Part shown: in pieces, positions 27,114-40,678 of the stretch | Numbering within the stretch: the first letter of the stretch is position 1 | Layout of the letters: each line of letters starts with the position of its first letter | Origin: Liolophura sinensis | Taxonomy: Eukaryota > Mollusca > Polyplacophora > Chitonida > Chitonidae | Length of the DNA stretch: 64,000 bases | Assembly (NCBI RefSeq): GCF_032854445.1 | Contig: NC_088300.1 | Location: 62,966,984 to 63,030,983, forward strand | Direction of reading: 5' to 3' | Notes under the pieces: generated by a model | The model's database searches: none | Told to the model about the DNA's origin: nothing | Seen by the model: only the letters and a program-made list of their open reading frames with translations | Position numbers and translations under genes: made by a program

Positions 27114-28307
27114 AGAATTTGAGATCTCCATTGTTCTCGTGGGCACGTTAACACCTCTCAGACCTCAGTTAGGTGGTCACATGCAAACTTACTGGGGATA
27201 AATGACGACCCATCAATATACATGCAGCCCACATGTGTGACATTCCCCTGAGGGAGAAAACCTCTATTACCATACAGAAAAACTAATCATTTATTTGCCA
27301 ATGGTCAGTGGTTTAGTTTGGCCACTGCGATTTTGTCTTACATTAACGATGACCATGTAGTTCTGTCGTACAGCTATAAACACTAATCCATCGAACTATT
27401 AGTCTAATAAGTCTCGCGAATTCTAAAGTTCATACTTCAGTGAACAGTTTTTTATTACCATGTATCACCGAAACTAAAAGTTAGCAGTGGTTACAGTTTA
27501 TTTTAACACTTGCTGCCTTGCATTCTAGATTGCAATGAACGCATAACGCGAAACCTGTATTCACCTTTGTCCCCAACATATATTCTGTGCTATTACATGC
27601 ATGGGACATCAATATATACTGGTATATAAATATATATGTATATATATATATATGTATTTTTTATCTGTAATGCAGCTTATGTACATGCGTTCTGATGTTT
27701 GCGCACTGATACATTTTTCCCTTCCTTGTAAACATCAAAAGAAGCGTTTTATAGTTTAAATTTGAAATGAAACGCTGTGTCATAATATTAGTTCCATATG
27801 CGAGCCAGACATGTAGCAGGGGAAATAACTCATTTATTGTACGATTACCTCCCTTAGATTGCTTTTTCTGATTATCTGTATGGAGATAATTAGATCACAC
27901 TTTAAATTACTGTGAACGTTTGATTAGCAGTTATACTTAAAATGTTTTTATTTAATGTATATCCACTTTTCATAAATTAGTAGTAATGCGAATTCTGCAA
28001 AGACCACATAATAAGTGTGGATATTGACTTACATATTTTGCGTCCAGGTTAACGAACTTTTGGGTCACGAGCACAGCGTCATATAGGCCTAAATTCGAGA
28101 TAACTCGGCTTTGATGGCCCAATTCCCATCCTACAGTACTTTATCACAGCTGACAGACAATGTCTGACAATGTTATATGAGAAATGCGCATAATAATAAC
28201 ACACAAGAACATGCCTATGTTATAATTGAAAATTTACCAAAACTGCCGGTACACTTCGTTTGACGCATAGTACATGGTCTTCACAGATATATAGGCCTAC
28301 GCCTGTA

Positions 28308-28403
28308 AACATGCGGATGGTTGTGGGTTCTGCCCGGTTCCCTCCCATCAATGCTGGCCACCGTCGTATAAGTGAAATATTCTTGAGTACGGCGTAAAAA
28401 CAT
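28308..28403 (+). mobile_element. tRNA-SINE family A 3' fragment
   Basis: 'gcggatggttgtgggttctg', 'aatgctggccaccgtcgtat' and tail 'attcttgagtacggcgtaaa', very close to the family consensus in its last 100 bases. Confidence 0.75.
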
Positions 28404-29699
28404 AGCATGTTTTAAATGATTTTCGAGGTTATAAAATTGGTGTGTCATATGCTAAACTTTGCATGGTCATAGTTGGATTGACTCTTCCAATATGCCAAAG
28501 TCCGCTAGCGCATTGACTTTTGGAACACTCTATAATAAGTGGTAATTCCAACTGCAACAGAACTCTTCTTAATTCTTGGGAAGGTTATCTCTCTGCAAGA
28601 GAGACGTACATAATGAACAAAGAGGGTGTGTTAAACTTTTTTAGTCAGACTGAGATTTTTTATGCCATGCATGAATCTAAAAATTGTCCACCTTAGTTGG
28701 AATCCAGACGATACCGTACCATAATTTGGTCCGTGGGCCTTGATAACGTTATAATTTTACACGTTCCTACGATATAGGCGAGGCTGTCGAACTTAGATCT
28801 CAGCTAAAATCTCGCTTTTCTTGTCAGTGTCAACATTTCGGTGAGAACAAATAATAATAATAATTATAATAATAATAGTTAAACGTTATGCCTGGTTCAT
28901 ACTTATACATACGGGAGAGGATTGCGATACAGAAATGGGAACATGGTATGCCTTCCTCCCATATAGGGATAATATTATTGAATGAAATTGCAAAGGTCTG
29001 ATGGCGTTTTGGAGATCAGTAATAGGGATAAACAAGTCTCACATTGAAAAACCCATGTTTTTAGTGTAGCTAGTGCACTAATCAACCCGGAGTGTTGGTC
29101 CCTGCGTGTGCATAATTTTCCTACAGTTGTTTCTACTTATATAACTCTGATTAAGCCATGCTCGGTGTGAGGGAAATTGCCAATTGTTAGTCCGTCGTCG
29201 CTACTCTCGAATTGCTATAGGGACCGGTATATGCGTGATATAGTTTTTTTTTCTTGAATCAACCATTTAAGGTAACGGAAAAAAATGTTTGTTTCCCGAA
29301 GTTCGCTATATGTATGTACTATGAGACCAGAAATATCATGATCATTTTGTTTCATTCTCAGATAGATACAGCTGGTTGATTGTCCGTACCCGTATTGCGG
29401 CGTCCCCACCAAGAGCCATGTCGTTTGACTTGAGTAGCTTAAACCCCTTTTTGATTTTTCATCTTCACAGAAGCATTAAAAGGCATCAGCTGTTCAGTGC
29501 CTTATCGTAAGCTACAGCAGAGAAAGTTTAAGATGTATAACTTCCATTTACAATGCAACGGGTTCCTCCGCTTTCGCTGCTTGTTGGGTTTTTGTGACAA
29601 TAAGCCATTGGCGACTCTTGTTTGGCCGTTTGCAACGTTAATCGTTCTAGAACCTTGCCTTCCACCAATATGTTTTGTATATCTGTATGCCACATAAGG

Positions 29700-29800
29700 G
29701 AAAGTTCGTCAGTAACTTGCCAAAATTCGTTCGTTTATCTAGGGCACTCTGGTACCCTCTACCCATAATGGTGAAGTGAACAGTTCTAATGGAGGCTGAC
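29700..29800 (+). mobile_element. SINE family E fragment
   Basis: 'gtcagtaacttgccaaaatt' followed by 'gggcactctggtaccctct' matches the module in 15543-15690 and the reverse copy at 33615-33705. Confidence 0.45.
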
Positions 29801-30359
29801 AGCTTCCACCGGTTCTTCAGTTGGATACCTCAAATTTTAACTATACGCGGTGCGGTCAAAGCAGCAGTCATCTCAAAGCCTTAACATTATGCTTTCCAAA
29901 TGTTTATTTTTGAGCATGTATAAGGTATCGCTGGGTCATGGAAGCTGGGTGATGCCATCTACATATACCATCGTACCATCATGCGACGCGATCACAAGAC
30001 TGTAAGAAGAGACCGCCAAGCGATGAAGGGTGTGACGAGGACACAATATACTGCGAAGCGATGGAACGATGTCAGCGTGTACGATGGTACAATGATTGCT
30101 TTAATCGGCTTCCATATACATGTGTATACTGGATACAACTAATATAGACCTATATGCACACCACAGTCTGATTGGTATTTGACGCCATACTGAATTTTAT
30201 ACATGCGAACGGAACAGGCTCTCTATGTATGACATCGGCTTAACTCGTTAACGGTTTCGCATGAAAGATGTCGGTTTGGCTAAGACAACCCTTAGTGGCG
30301 CTTAGCCGAAAATCTGGCCTTTAATCACTGAAGCAAGCCAATGGCTTGATGAAACAAAT

Positions 30360-30443
30360 CCATCAATAAATCTGACCACATATAAGTGAAAAAAATCTTG
30401 AGCACGACGTCGAATGCTAATCAGTTAATCAGTCAGTCAATCT
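30360..30443 (+). mobile_element. SINE tail fragment
   Basis: 'ataagtgaaaaaaatcttga' then 'gcacgacgtcgaatgc' and 'aatcagtcagtcaatc', a SINE 3' end like the one at 23425-23475. Confidence 0.5.
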
Positions 30444-30869
30444 TTTAACACAAATATATACCAAGTTCCAAAGTACAGCACACTTCTAGATGCTGCGGTC
30501 CTGTCCTGGCCCCGGTTTTATGAAGCATACTTAATATTAAGTAGCCCTTAGTTAAGTTCACTTCACATGCGTTGACATGGTAGTTTATAGGACTTGCTTA
30601 GCTTAAGTGCTCTTCGTGAAACCTGTATCTGCATGCTACAGTTACATACTGAAAACTGATTGGTACAAAAATCGAAGCATGTAGAGTTGTTTTAATAAAC
30701 ACACGTATCACAGTGCTCACCAATTAAGAATGGCATTGTTGACAAACGCACTGGTGAACGTATTGTATGTTGATCAAATATTCATTGATTTATAGGAGTC
30801 CCACATTCTAGTCACGAATGTTTCACAAATGTGGCGGCAATCCGATCCCGAGTTGCCGGAAGAAAACAC

Positions 30870-31180
30870 CAGTCTTAGACATTGAAGAAGTTACCCGGAT
30901 GTGGTTCACTGGTTTTCACCTTGCCGAGCGAGAGCCAGTGTGCATTGAATACAACTCTTCTCGTATCATCTACATCCATGAAGACAATCTGCAAACTAGT
31001 CCGTCGACCACTTATTGACACCAAGTGCCCGATACGACCAGTGATGGCGGTGGAGATCGATCATTCTATGTCGGAATCTGGGATCGAACCAACGCCCGCT
31101 TATGTGTCCTAGCACATGAAAATGTGAAAATTGCCTCGACCAAACTGTGTGGACTAATGAAACAAGGGTTTCATACATCT
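30870..31180 (-). mobile_element. Possible tRNA-derived SINE
   Basis: On the minus strand a near-perfect box B ('ggttcgatccc') lies downstream of 'gtgctaggacacataagcgg', the anticodon-arm-like layout of a tRNA head. Box A is weak and no tail is identified. Confidence 0.3.
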
Positions 31181-31746
31181 AAACAAACGTTCTGTTTATA
31201 CAGCAGATACAGGAAATTGACAATCTGGTTATCATGTACACTCCGCAATCGCGGAAATGCGCGACACATAGTCACTTCTGTATCATAGTCGCATGTATTT
31301 ATCACAAATTAAAATTACATGCACATAAAAAACACTTCAAGCTGAAGCTCGAGCACCAAGTCATAGGTAATTTGGCAATGTGGTTTCCATGGTAACCGGG
31401 GAAATGAACAAATGCAATGAGCGACACATCTGTACGTCTGTATACATTTACCCACCAAAAGCTGAAACTTCGCACAAAAAATAGCTGATGGCAGTTGTGG
31501 CCCGGACATGGATACGGGCCGACAGACAGGCGGATGAACAAAATTGTAATTCGTATAATCTTACCCACAGCAGCCAAAGAGGGGAAGACAACTCAACTTG
31601 AACAGGGCCATTCACGGGTTGATAAAGCAATCGCTAACAATGAAGAATTTGTGATTGATGCTTTGCATATGACACCTTTGTTGCAACTCTTAGAGAAATG
31701 AATTTACCCTATGGTAGTAATTGTTTTCGTGAATGTTACACTTGTT

Positions 31747-31789
31747 GGGTGGGTGGGTGTTCGGGTTGGTGGTTGTTTGGGTGGGTGGG
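31747..31789 (+). other. G-quadruplex-capable G-rich tract
   Basis: Four GGG runs with short loops occur at 31747-31765 ('gggtgggtgggtgttcggg'), followed by further GGG runs to 31789 and a T17 run. The first 19 bases meet the usual G3N1-7 rule for an intramolecular quadruplex. Confidence 0.7.
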
Positions 31790-33614
31790 TGTTTTTTTTT
31801 TTTTTTTTGGTAAGTTGGCGGTGAGATTGATGAGGGGACGGAGATTGCAATATGATGGACCGTTTTGAAAATAAGTCCGGAAAACTGTTTGGACAAAAAT
31901 CCCCATATCTATGTTCAAATCGGACACAGTGATCCGCAATCCCAAATTAATCTCTTAACTAGATAAAGTGAAGCCTTCGACCATAAGGTGAAGCATCTCG
32001 GCCCAGCAAGGAGGACCTATAAAGCAATACGAATACATGCATCAATATATATAATTCATAAATACACCCACAAATACACCCAAAAGAATATATCCAGTCA
32101 AGGCATTCAGAAAATTACGGGGTAAATGAAATGAAGAAACAATTATACATGCAAAAGCGCTTCAGGATTCAGTTATTTCCGTGGTTCAAATGTTTGCTGT
32201 AGCATCTTGGAATGGTTTTACAGTTAAGATTTTTTCCCATTCAATCATTCTAAAAATATTTCAATAATCGTTCATAAGACTTATAAATGTGTCTTATGGT
32301 GAAACAAAATCTGTAATATTCCAGTAAGGGTTGCCAACGCAACGCGCATTCTTCAAAGTGGCACAACTTTGGAAGCTATAAATTAAGCATGCAGATTACA
32401 AGTTTGACTTATTGGTTAAAAATCTGTGTGGATTCATTTCTAGCCAGTGCGTCATAGGGATCTCTTGTTTTTTTTTTTTGTTTTTTGTTTTTTTGCAACA
32501 TGGTGAGTGAAATTGTCCTATAACTGAACTATTGTCGTGATATTATGGAATTCTGCAGTATGTACGATTAGTCATATTAGTCTGAAAAGTTAATCCGTGT
32601 CGTGTATTTATGTCATACATGTGTTTATCGCCTTTGTTATAGCAGATTGTTTCTCGCAACTTTTCTGAATCACACAATGGGCTTGTCTTTGCAGCATTTA
32701 AAATATAGCACATTTTGCAACTTATATTCGACCAACGACATGCGAGTAATTTATAAATAGTGCCATTTCTCTTAGTGATAATTCGGTTGTACTATCTACT
32801 AGCATAGTTCTTCTAATTTGGATATCAACAATATTAGGTTCAAACTTATTTTACAGCAAAATAATTTCTATACGGGTACTCATATATGTATACATGCTTA
32901 TTGAGACAGGCTAGACGACAAAGATTTTCTCATACATATGTTTCTGACTTTTTTGTGGTTTTGTTGCATATTTGGCTATGGAGCATTGAATATGTGTATG
33001 TATACGTGTTGCCTAGCATGCACGTATCTCACAAACACGCACACAGAACTAGGTGTGACACGCGATTGACATGTATATACCAACATACATCCAGGGGGCC
33101 TTATATATACATGTGGATTATATACACTGACTTATTACGTAAGCATGTAGATGGATATGCTAGAATTCATTTAAGGATATGCAACATCAAATCAAGGATA
33201 CTATTCAGTGAGAACATGTGAAAAAGGTTTTCATTTCTGCACTGTCGAATTCTGCTAGGTAGGGTTAATCCCCGCATGAAACGCTCCCTGTATGTATGCT
33301 CATCATAAATATATATATGTTTTATTCGTAATTGGTTACATCTATGTATTTGTCAGTTGGTACAAATATAATATATAGGACATCAGGAAACCTTAATTTT
33401 GAAAGGCAGGGGCATAAACTGTATATGATTTACATGTCATACCTAATGGGCCTGTATATCTGTAAGGCCTCTCAAGCATAAAGTCTGCATGATGACATAT
33501 GCATGCAGTTGTATAGTTTATATAAATATAAAGTTTATGAATTATAGGAATCAGATCTTGACCATGATCATGTACTAGGAACATGTAGATAAACACATTC
33601 GTTTTATATATGGA

Positions 33615-33705
33615 GGTAACCGGAGTGCCTGTGGAAAACCACGGACCTTTGGCAAGTTACTGACTAACTTCATTATCAGGGGGAGAGCTATGGCACCACC
33701 GGCCG
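33615..33705 (-). mobile_element. SINE family E fragment
   Basis: 'ctttggcaagttactgacta' is the reverse complement of the family E module, preceded by 'gtgcctgtggaaaaccacgg'. Confidence 0.45.
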
Positions 33706-34331
33706 AACTGATATTAATTTATACATATAGCGAATGAATAACTTAGGGCCTACATGATATCAGCTATATGCTTGCATGTTTTCCATTTGATTTACCTTGA
33801 CATCGTATAATGTCACCAAAAAAAATCAATGTGTAAGAAGCAGAAGCTATGCAACTCGTTTGTGAACTTTAAATGTCGAGTGTATGCATACATGCAGCCC
33901 TATAGAGATCTGCTATATATACACATGGAGATACATGGGGGTTTCAAAGGGTAGAATTATAAGTAAACTGACCGTTGCCAGGTATTTAGTCTTATATACA
34001 TGTGCTCATGTTTACTTTTTCAAATGCCGCTGTGTATTCAAACAAACGCCGGCTTTTGTCAGGTGCGGGTCGTGACGCACACAACCTGATAACCAGCCAA
34101 CTTTAATCAGGTTCACATGGCCATTACGAAGGCCGATTTACACATGGGCCATACTGTATGGGATACGTAACACGTCTGCCATGTGCTTTACTGTTGATGA
34201 CGTGATAGAAGGCTCGTCCATCCCAGTGTACGACTATAGAAACATGTACATTAACAAATAGACGAATTATTCTCTCGTTTTCATGGCGTATACAATACGA
34301 ATATGTCGATGCGACTTACAGATCGAAGGCA

Positions 34332-34334
<3 letters not shown>

Positions 34335-34415
<81 letters not shown>
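34335..34415. repeat. TA dinucleotide microsatellite (~40 units)
   Basis: About 80 bases of uninterrupted TA repeat. Open frames through it (alternating Tyr-Ile) are artefacts. Confidence 0.97.
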
Positions 34416-34418
<3 letters not shown>

Positions 34419-34999
34419 CTTACACATCACGTACGCAGGGGGACATTAACCAGTTATGTACGAATGCATATATATCTGCCCATATAGGCCCGCATACAAC
34501 TACATACTCTATAAATGAATTTGATGCGTAACAAGTTTTATGCGATCTGTAGAAATATCTATATTTATATATTGTGGTAAATTTAATTTACAGTATACCG
34601 GTGTATGTAGAGGTGTATATATGTATATACACATCAGCGCCAAACTAGAATCCAAAGGTCCATTTCTGCTTATTTTGACACTGAGTGGTGCAGGAGTTTG
34701 TATATGTTATAAATAATGCCAGTGTTTTCTACGGTAAACAATACAGGCATGTAGGCTATAATTTATGAACTCGTGAAATGTTGTCCACCTCTCCAATTCA
34801 CCCATGAATGCGTTGAGATTTGTATCAGTATATCAATTTTATGGAAACATAAAATTAGCGACTCATTATTTTTTTTATTATATTCAATTTATTTTGAATA
34901 TTGTCTTATTCTATTTTGAAGTTGTTATTTTTATAATTCATTTATTTTTATTGTTATTTTTTTTTCATTTGGAATAAACCCAGCAAGTTCGACCTAATC

Positions 35000-35176
35000 T
35001 TGCAGCGGAGTTATCTCCCCATAAGGTGGCAGCACCATCTGCCACCTGATTGAAGCATGTGCTGACGTCACTGGTAAATAGAATCAAAACATCAACAAAG
35101 TGCCGTGGTTTGTACTTCGTTGGTCAGTAATATCAGAGTTTACTGGGTGTCCTAGGCAAAGAAACTGTGGAAAACC
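35000..35176 (+). promoter_or_regulatory. Putative BNIP3 promoter and 5' UTR
   Basis: The sequence just upstream of the BNIP3 start codon holds a full palindromic CRE, TGACGTCA (35063-35070), an E-box-like CACCTG just before it, and 'gagttatctcccc' (35008-35020), a recurrent motif in this window. There is no TATA box at an obvious distance. The transcription start is not determinable by eye. Vertebrate BNIP3 is hypoxia-induced, but I see no clear ACGTG hypoxia element in this 177-bp stretch. Confidence 0.45.
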
Positions 35177-35219
35177 ATGGCGACTTCTCAGAAGAATGGA
35201 CACTCGGAAGATTTAAACG
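35177..35219 (+). CDS. BNIP3: BNIP3 exon 1 (start codon)
   Basis: ATG in good context ('aaccatgg'). It encodes [14 protein letters not shown] plus one base, donor 'g|gtaata'. The phase and peptide fit exon 2 exactly: G+AA gives Glu before SWVEL. The 9-kb distance makes this an inference from phase, context and length rather than homology alone. Confidence 0.82.
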
Positions 35220-38200
35220 GTAATATCATTCATGATTACAAACGTAGGCTTTGTGCGCCGTAATTTTAGGCGTGTCAAGTACGGTAGTGAAATTCCAGGC
35301 CGTCTGCCATTTTTGATTCTCCGTACATTAACCCAGTGACCGAGTGGATGACGTGACAGTCTGCCTTCTTCATACAAACCTCGTATGGCTAGGGTTGACA
35401 GTATTTACACATAATTAAGTCTGGATATGATCGTAGACACTAACCATAGACCATTTATTTAGACAGTTACAACTCTTCTTTGTTCTCAGTTTGATAAAGC
35501 TGGAAATCTAGATTTCCAAATTATGCGGTCAGCTGTTCATAATTATAAGCGGTGCCTACAGGAGTCAGAGCATTAGTAGTAGTGCATTAGCAAAGACAGC
35601 CAAACGAAGTTTAATAGCTTCTTATATATGTCTTGAAACTGAAGTTTGCATTCATATTTTGTTCTAAGGTTGTTCCAATTTAGTTAATTGGGGAAATCTG
35701 AGGTAACTGCAATATTGACAACTGTTTCAGATGCTTTCATACTTTAGATATTTCAGACTGTGTGGTTTTGATTCATTCTACATGTTTTTTTGTCTTCCAT
35801 GGTCTAGATCAAAATATTTTAAGCAGATGTAATAAGGCACTGTAATGTGTCAACGTTCTACTTAAAATGTTGGGCTCTGTTAATGTTGTCATTATACTGT
35901 AAGATGCATTGGAAGCTAGAGACCATGTGATCTCCTTAATAACAAAAGATGTGGGTGAAGAAAACGGTCCTCCTAATATTATTGCATAGGAAAATGGCTG
36001 TTTTTGAATCTCTGCAACATGAATACTGCAATATACAGATTTGAAATTGCTATTTTCTTTCAAGAATTCAGTGTGCTGTCGTGGTTTGATGGCATTTAAA
36101 ATAAATGCCCCCTGTTTTTAAGTTTCATGGAGGTGTACACTTTCTATGTCACACCAAAGGTATACTGATCACACTGTCATTTTCTGCCTTTACATCCAGG
36201 CCTTTTGACACAGTCAGCCCACACCCATTGACCCAAATAAATGCTTACTGCTGAATGAGCATCACAACACAGGTCTTGATTATATGCATGCTCCAGTGAG
36301 TTTAATATCAAAATGCAGCATTACACTGTTGTGTCCATGGTCTGCTTGCTATTCATTCTTCATGTCGTATGATGTTAGTGAAAGCGATTTCTCTCTCTGA
36401 TGACAGGTCATTGACAGTACATGACCCTCTGACATTCCCAGGCTAGTTAAGCATCATGTATTCCATACCTGAGAATTTTACCAGAGCAGTGTCTGTGTAA
36501 CTTAAGAGCTAAACATTAGTGGTAAAAACTGGCAATCATATCCAGCAAGTCAAATGCAATTGTAATAAAATAGACCTTCTCAAATACAAGCACTGAAGTA
36601 GTCATGCAGTGTAAACAGAGTAATAGAAAACAGCACACATGTCACTGTATGTACATGCGGAGTGGTTTTGTGCTCTTGTGCAAAGTGGATTACTAGTCTG
36701 TTTGAATGCACTGTATGCATACTCAGTGCATGCCTTAAGTGTATATACATGTATGTTCAACACTTTAGTACATTTATAATAGTCAAGCACAGAAATTAAA
36801 CAGAACAATTTATGAAGCCAGCTTGTATCCATTAATTCATACAAATATCTATTGTGTAATAATACATAGGTGCCTCGTACATGTAGGTGTACCCAGTGGT
36901 GCATTCAGATGCAGGGTTTTCATTTAGAATTGGAGAAGAAGGTGAGAGTTCAAAAGTAGGCAGCTGAATTGAAAATAATTATGTCACAATTACTATTGAT
37001 TTAAGTAGTAAGAATATTCAAAGTAGGTGGCTACGGAGACAACAGCAGACAGCTGTCTGCAGCCTGCTACTTGCCCTTTTTGAACACTCTGCACATGTCA
37101 GCATTACCACACGCAATATTACTTTCTTAACAACTTTGCATTTTGGCTTATTGTATATTTTAGGCTGTTATACTGTGTTTGTAACATATATTTAATATCT
37201 TTGCAAAGTGCAAGAATTGAGCAATGCAGTCAGTACATTCTTAATTTGTCTATAAAAAGTGACTTTGCTGGGAAAAAAATGCCTTTTAAGTGGGGTAAAG
37301 GTATATAAGATTAGACAGTGTTCGTGATGTTGAATGATTGTTTACACTTTTGCCTCTGGTTTCAGAAGGCTGACTGACTATTTGAAATTGTACACGTACA
37401 GATACCTTCTGGATTATTTAAGTCGCTTTTGTTGCCATACATGTATACATGTTCATGTTATGATATATACATACAAGGTGGTTAGCATACCAGCGCTGCG
37501 CAATAACCCAGGAGCCTGGTCTTCCAGCAACTTGCGGATGGTCATGAGTTTTCCTCAGGTTCTGCCCAGCTTCCTCCCACCGTAATGCTGGCCACCATTG
37601 TATATGTGAAATATTCTTGAGCATGGCGTACAACATCAATCAAATAAATAAATGAATAAATATATACATACATAATATAACAATGTCTCACTTTTTTGCG
37701 AGTTACTGGCAATACATGTATTTATAAAAGCACCTTTACGTCTACCTACATATTCCGGATTATGAGCTGATTATGTGTGATCAAAGTAATGACAAGTGTT
37801 GCTCCTTGACCTTCCTGTAATTCTAAACCTCTAAAGGCTTTGTTTCTAATGTAAACAGTTTTGGTTGACCATAATCCACTGTACTGTAATAGCTTGGTTA
37901 TAAGCTTATATAACCCACATACCAAATTTCATGCCACTGTGCAAGATGACTGCTGGTTGCTCAACTCTGATTGTGGATGTAAAGCCAGGACTAATACATT
38001 GTCTACTGACAGCTGATAATTTTCATTCATTTACGCATATACACGTGCAGATTGTGAGCATACATATAGCCAGGGCTAAGACATTTGAACCCCAACAACA
38101 GACATTATGAAAGGGTTCAGGGTGTATGCATGAATGATATGCGATATCCTATTATAGCTACTAAATGTGCATGTATGTACCGACAGTCAGCCTTTGTCTG

Positions 38201-40632
38201 TCTGTGAGCATCTATATTGAAAATAAACTTATGCATGGGTTTCAGCATTTGGTAAAAATTTTTACACTGGTTCGTTGGGCTTGGGCTAAGGACCAGTCTA
38301 TTAAACTTTGTGACTCCTTCGGTGGCCTAATGGTTAGAGTGTCTGCCTAAAAGTCGGCAAACCTGGTTCATGTCATACCAAAGACTTTAAAATGGTACAT
38401 GGTGATGCCTCGTTTAGTGCTGGGCACTGAGAACTAAGAATTGGAAAACAGAACTGGTTGGCCCGTTGTCAGTATGATATGACTGGATGGAGTGCCATGT
38501 GGCTTGTCTGGTGTCTTTGGCATGATATTTTAGTGGAGCAAGCACTAGTATGGATTCGTCTTGCCTCAAGAAGACATAGTAACCCCAAGCATACACGCAC
38601 ACATGATGGTCGCTTGTGCAGAAATTTATACATTTATCAGTGGTTTATTTATTCATTTACCTGATCAGCATTTTGTCATTGGTATGTTTACAGGTATATA
38701 GCCACAGTCAGGTCTTTCATTCCTGATTGCTACTGGAGCCTGATAGAGCCAGAAATCTTAACTATCAAGCACCGTGACATGTAGCATCTTAGTCTAATTG
38801 ACCCTAATTTAAAGAAGGAAAAAATTGTATAGCTGCTGTATTTTAAAAAAAAAATTGAAACATGTACTAAGCAAATTTTAATATTGTTTTTTCTGAAGTT
38901 TTTCTGGTAGCTAGGTTCGTGTTTGATTTTCCATTGTTTTTCCATGTTAATGTCCCTAGAACTTATTCACTTCCACTTATTTTGAAGCCAGAATTCCCTA
39001 CATGTATGTCTCTCTGTGTACTCTTAGGGAACATGTGTCACTGGGTTAATATTAAAACCAGGAGAAATAATTGTGAGTATTCCTGCGATAATTACATATA
39101 TGTATAGTGATTCTGTGACAGCTGCATTCTTTTAAAAGGCCTGGATACTTGAGACTTAGGCCTGTATTGGATTTTCATCAAGAGTTCAGGTGAACTCAAT
39201 ATATGTGTGAACAAATTATTGTATATTGTATTTGTGTGGAGTAAATAGTTTAGGTAAACTAGAAATCTGGCTTCCACACCAACCATGCAGAGGAGTGAGT
39301 CTTCATCACCTCATATCTGTATCAACAAAAATTAAATTGCACATGTATGCAAAACATGCAATTGAAGCCATGAACAGACAGACAGACAAAATGGCCACAC
39401 CATAATACAACGGGCTGGCCGAAAGTCAGATATATTGAAAGGACAAGTGTTCAGTTGAGGGGAAAAGGAAGTAAAGTTAATTCTGTAGTTAAATTCTTAC
39501 TTTTTATTTATTTATGTATTTCGTTGGTGTTTTACGCCATACTATAGAATATTTCACTTGTACGACTGCGGCAATCATTATGGTGGGAACCTGGGAGGTC
39601 ATTCTTGACAAAGCTAAGGTGGAAATAATGAACATTATAGTAGGCTTACTGCCGTGCACATTGTGAAATGCTGTAGTTTGGACAGGCGAAATTGACTGTA
39701 AGATTAGTAACCTAGTGTACATGTATGTAAAAACCAGCAGATATAATTTTTGAGATAAGTCAAACAAAATATATGATTTCGGTGAAATGTACCTAATTTG
39801 CATTTACAAACATATATTTGTGTGACATCCTACAGTATACAAGCACTTGTATGTAATCAGTGTGTACATGTGTGTTTCATGTTGACTTCCTGCTGCAAAT
39901 CAAGTAGACTGGATTTGGCTGAGTCAGGAGTTGTCTGCCTAAGGTTTCTGCTGAGATGCTGAGAGCAAAAGTCTGGAGGAATGTGTCTGCATACACAAAC
40001 AAAGCACATGTTAACTATCAGTATAAATAACTTGTATGCCAGGCACATAAAAATTTGCTGCAACAAGTGAAACAGGGAATTTGGTAACTGGAACAGCTTT
40101 TGTGTCCTGGTTTACAACTTGCAGGGCTGATACGAAACCATGGCAACTGTCAGTAACAAGCTCAGCTAGCCTTGACACAGTTGGGCTCTAAGTGCTATTC
40201 ATGCCTGTATGTTTCTACTTGTATTTCTTCTAATTGCTGTAGAAACAAGGTTGGTCATTTTCTGTTTCCTGAGCTGGTTGTTATAAACAAATGAGAAGAG
40301 TTACAGAAGTGCATACACTATATATTATATACACCTCCCTTCACAATTTGTTTCATTACCCTTTAAGCAGCATACGCAAAGTCATTATAGTCGGGTCATT
40401 GTAGTGGTAATATTGCCATACTACTTTGGTACAGTGTACCAGTGACAGTGTTAAGTCTTATAACCTGTTTATGTGGTTATCACGCACTGTGACAACTAGT
40501 GGTCAGCTCAAAGTCATGTTGCAAGGAGTGCCCAATTAGCCCCATGCTGATTAATCCTCTCATTATAGTAAATGGACACATTGACCTGTGCATATATGTA
40601 CGTGTATATTGATACAATTATATATGTATATG

Positions 40633-40678
<46 letters not shown>

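Larger units (their letters stand above)
20761..34999. other. Gene-poor intergenic, repeat-rich
   Basis: No protein-coding gene can be supported between the ephrin 3' end and the BNIP3 promoter. The open frames are short and mostly overlap repeats or low-complexity tracts. It contains the SINE fragments, duplicated unknown repeat, retropepsin-like remnant, G-rich tract and TA microsatellite listed separately. Confidence 0.6.

Noticed and set aside
23425-30443. Short AATCAGTCAGTC repeats as a CRISPR-like array
   Set aside because: They are SINE tails; there is no repeat-spacer structure and the genome is animal.
34283-34531. Open frame of alternating Tyr-Ile
   Set aside because: Pure translation of the TA microsatellite.
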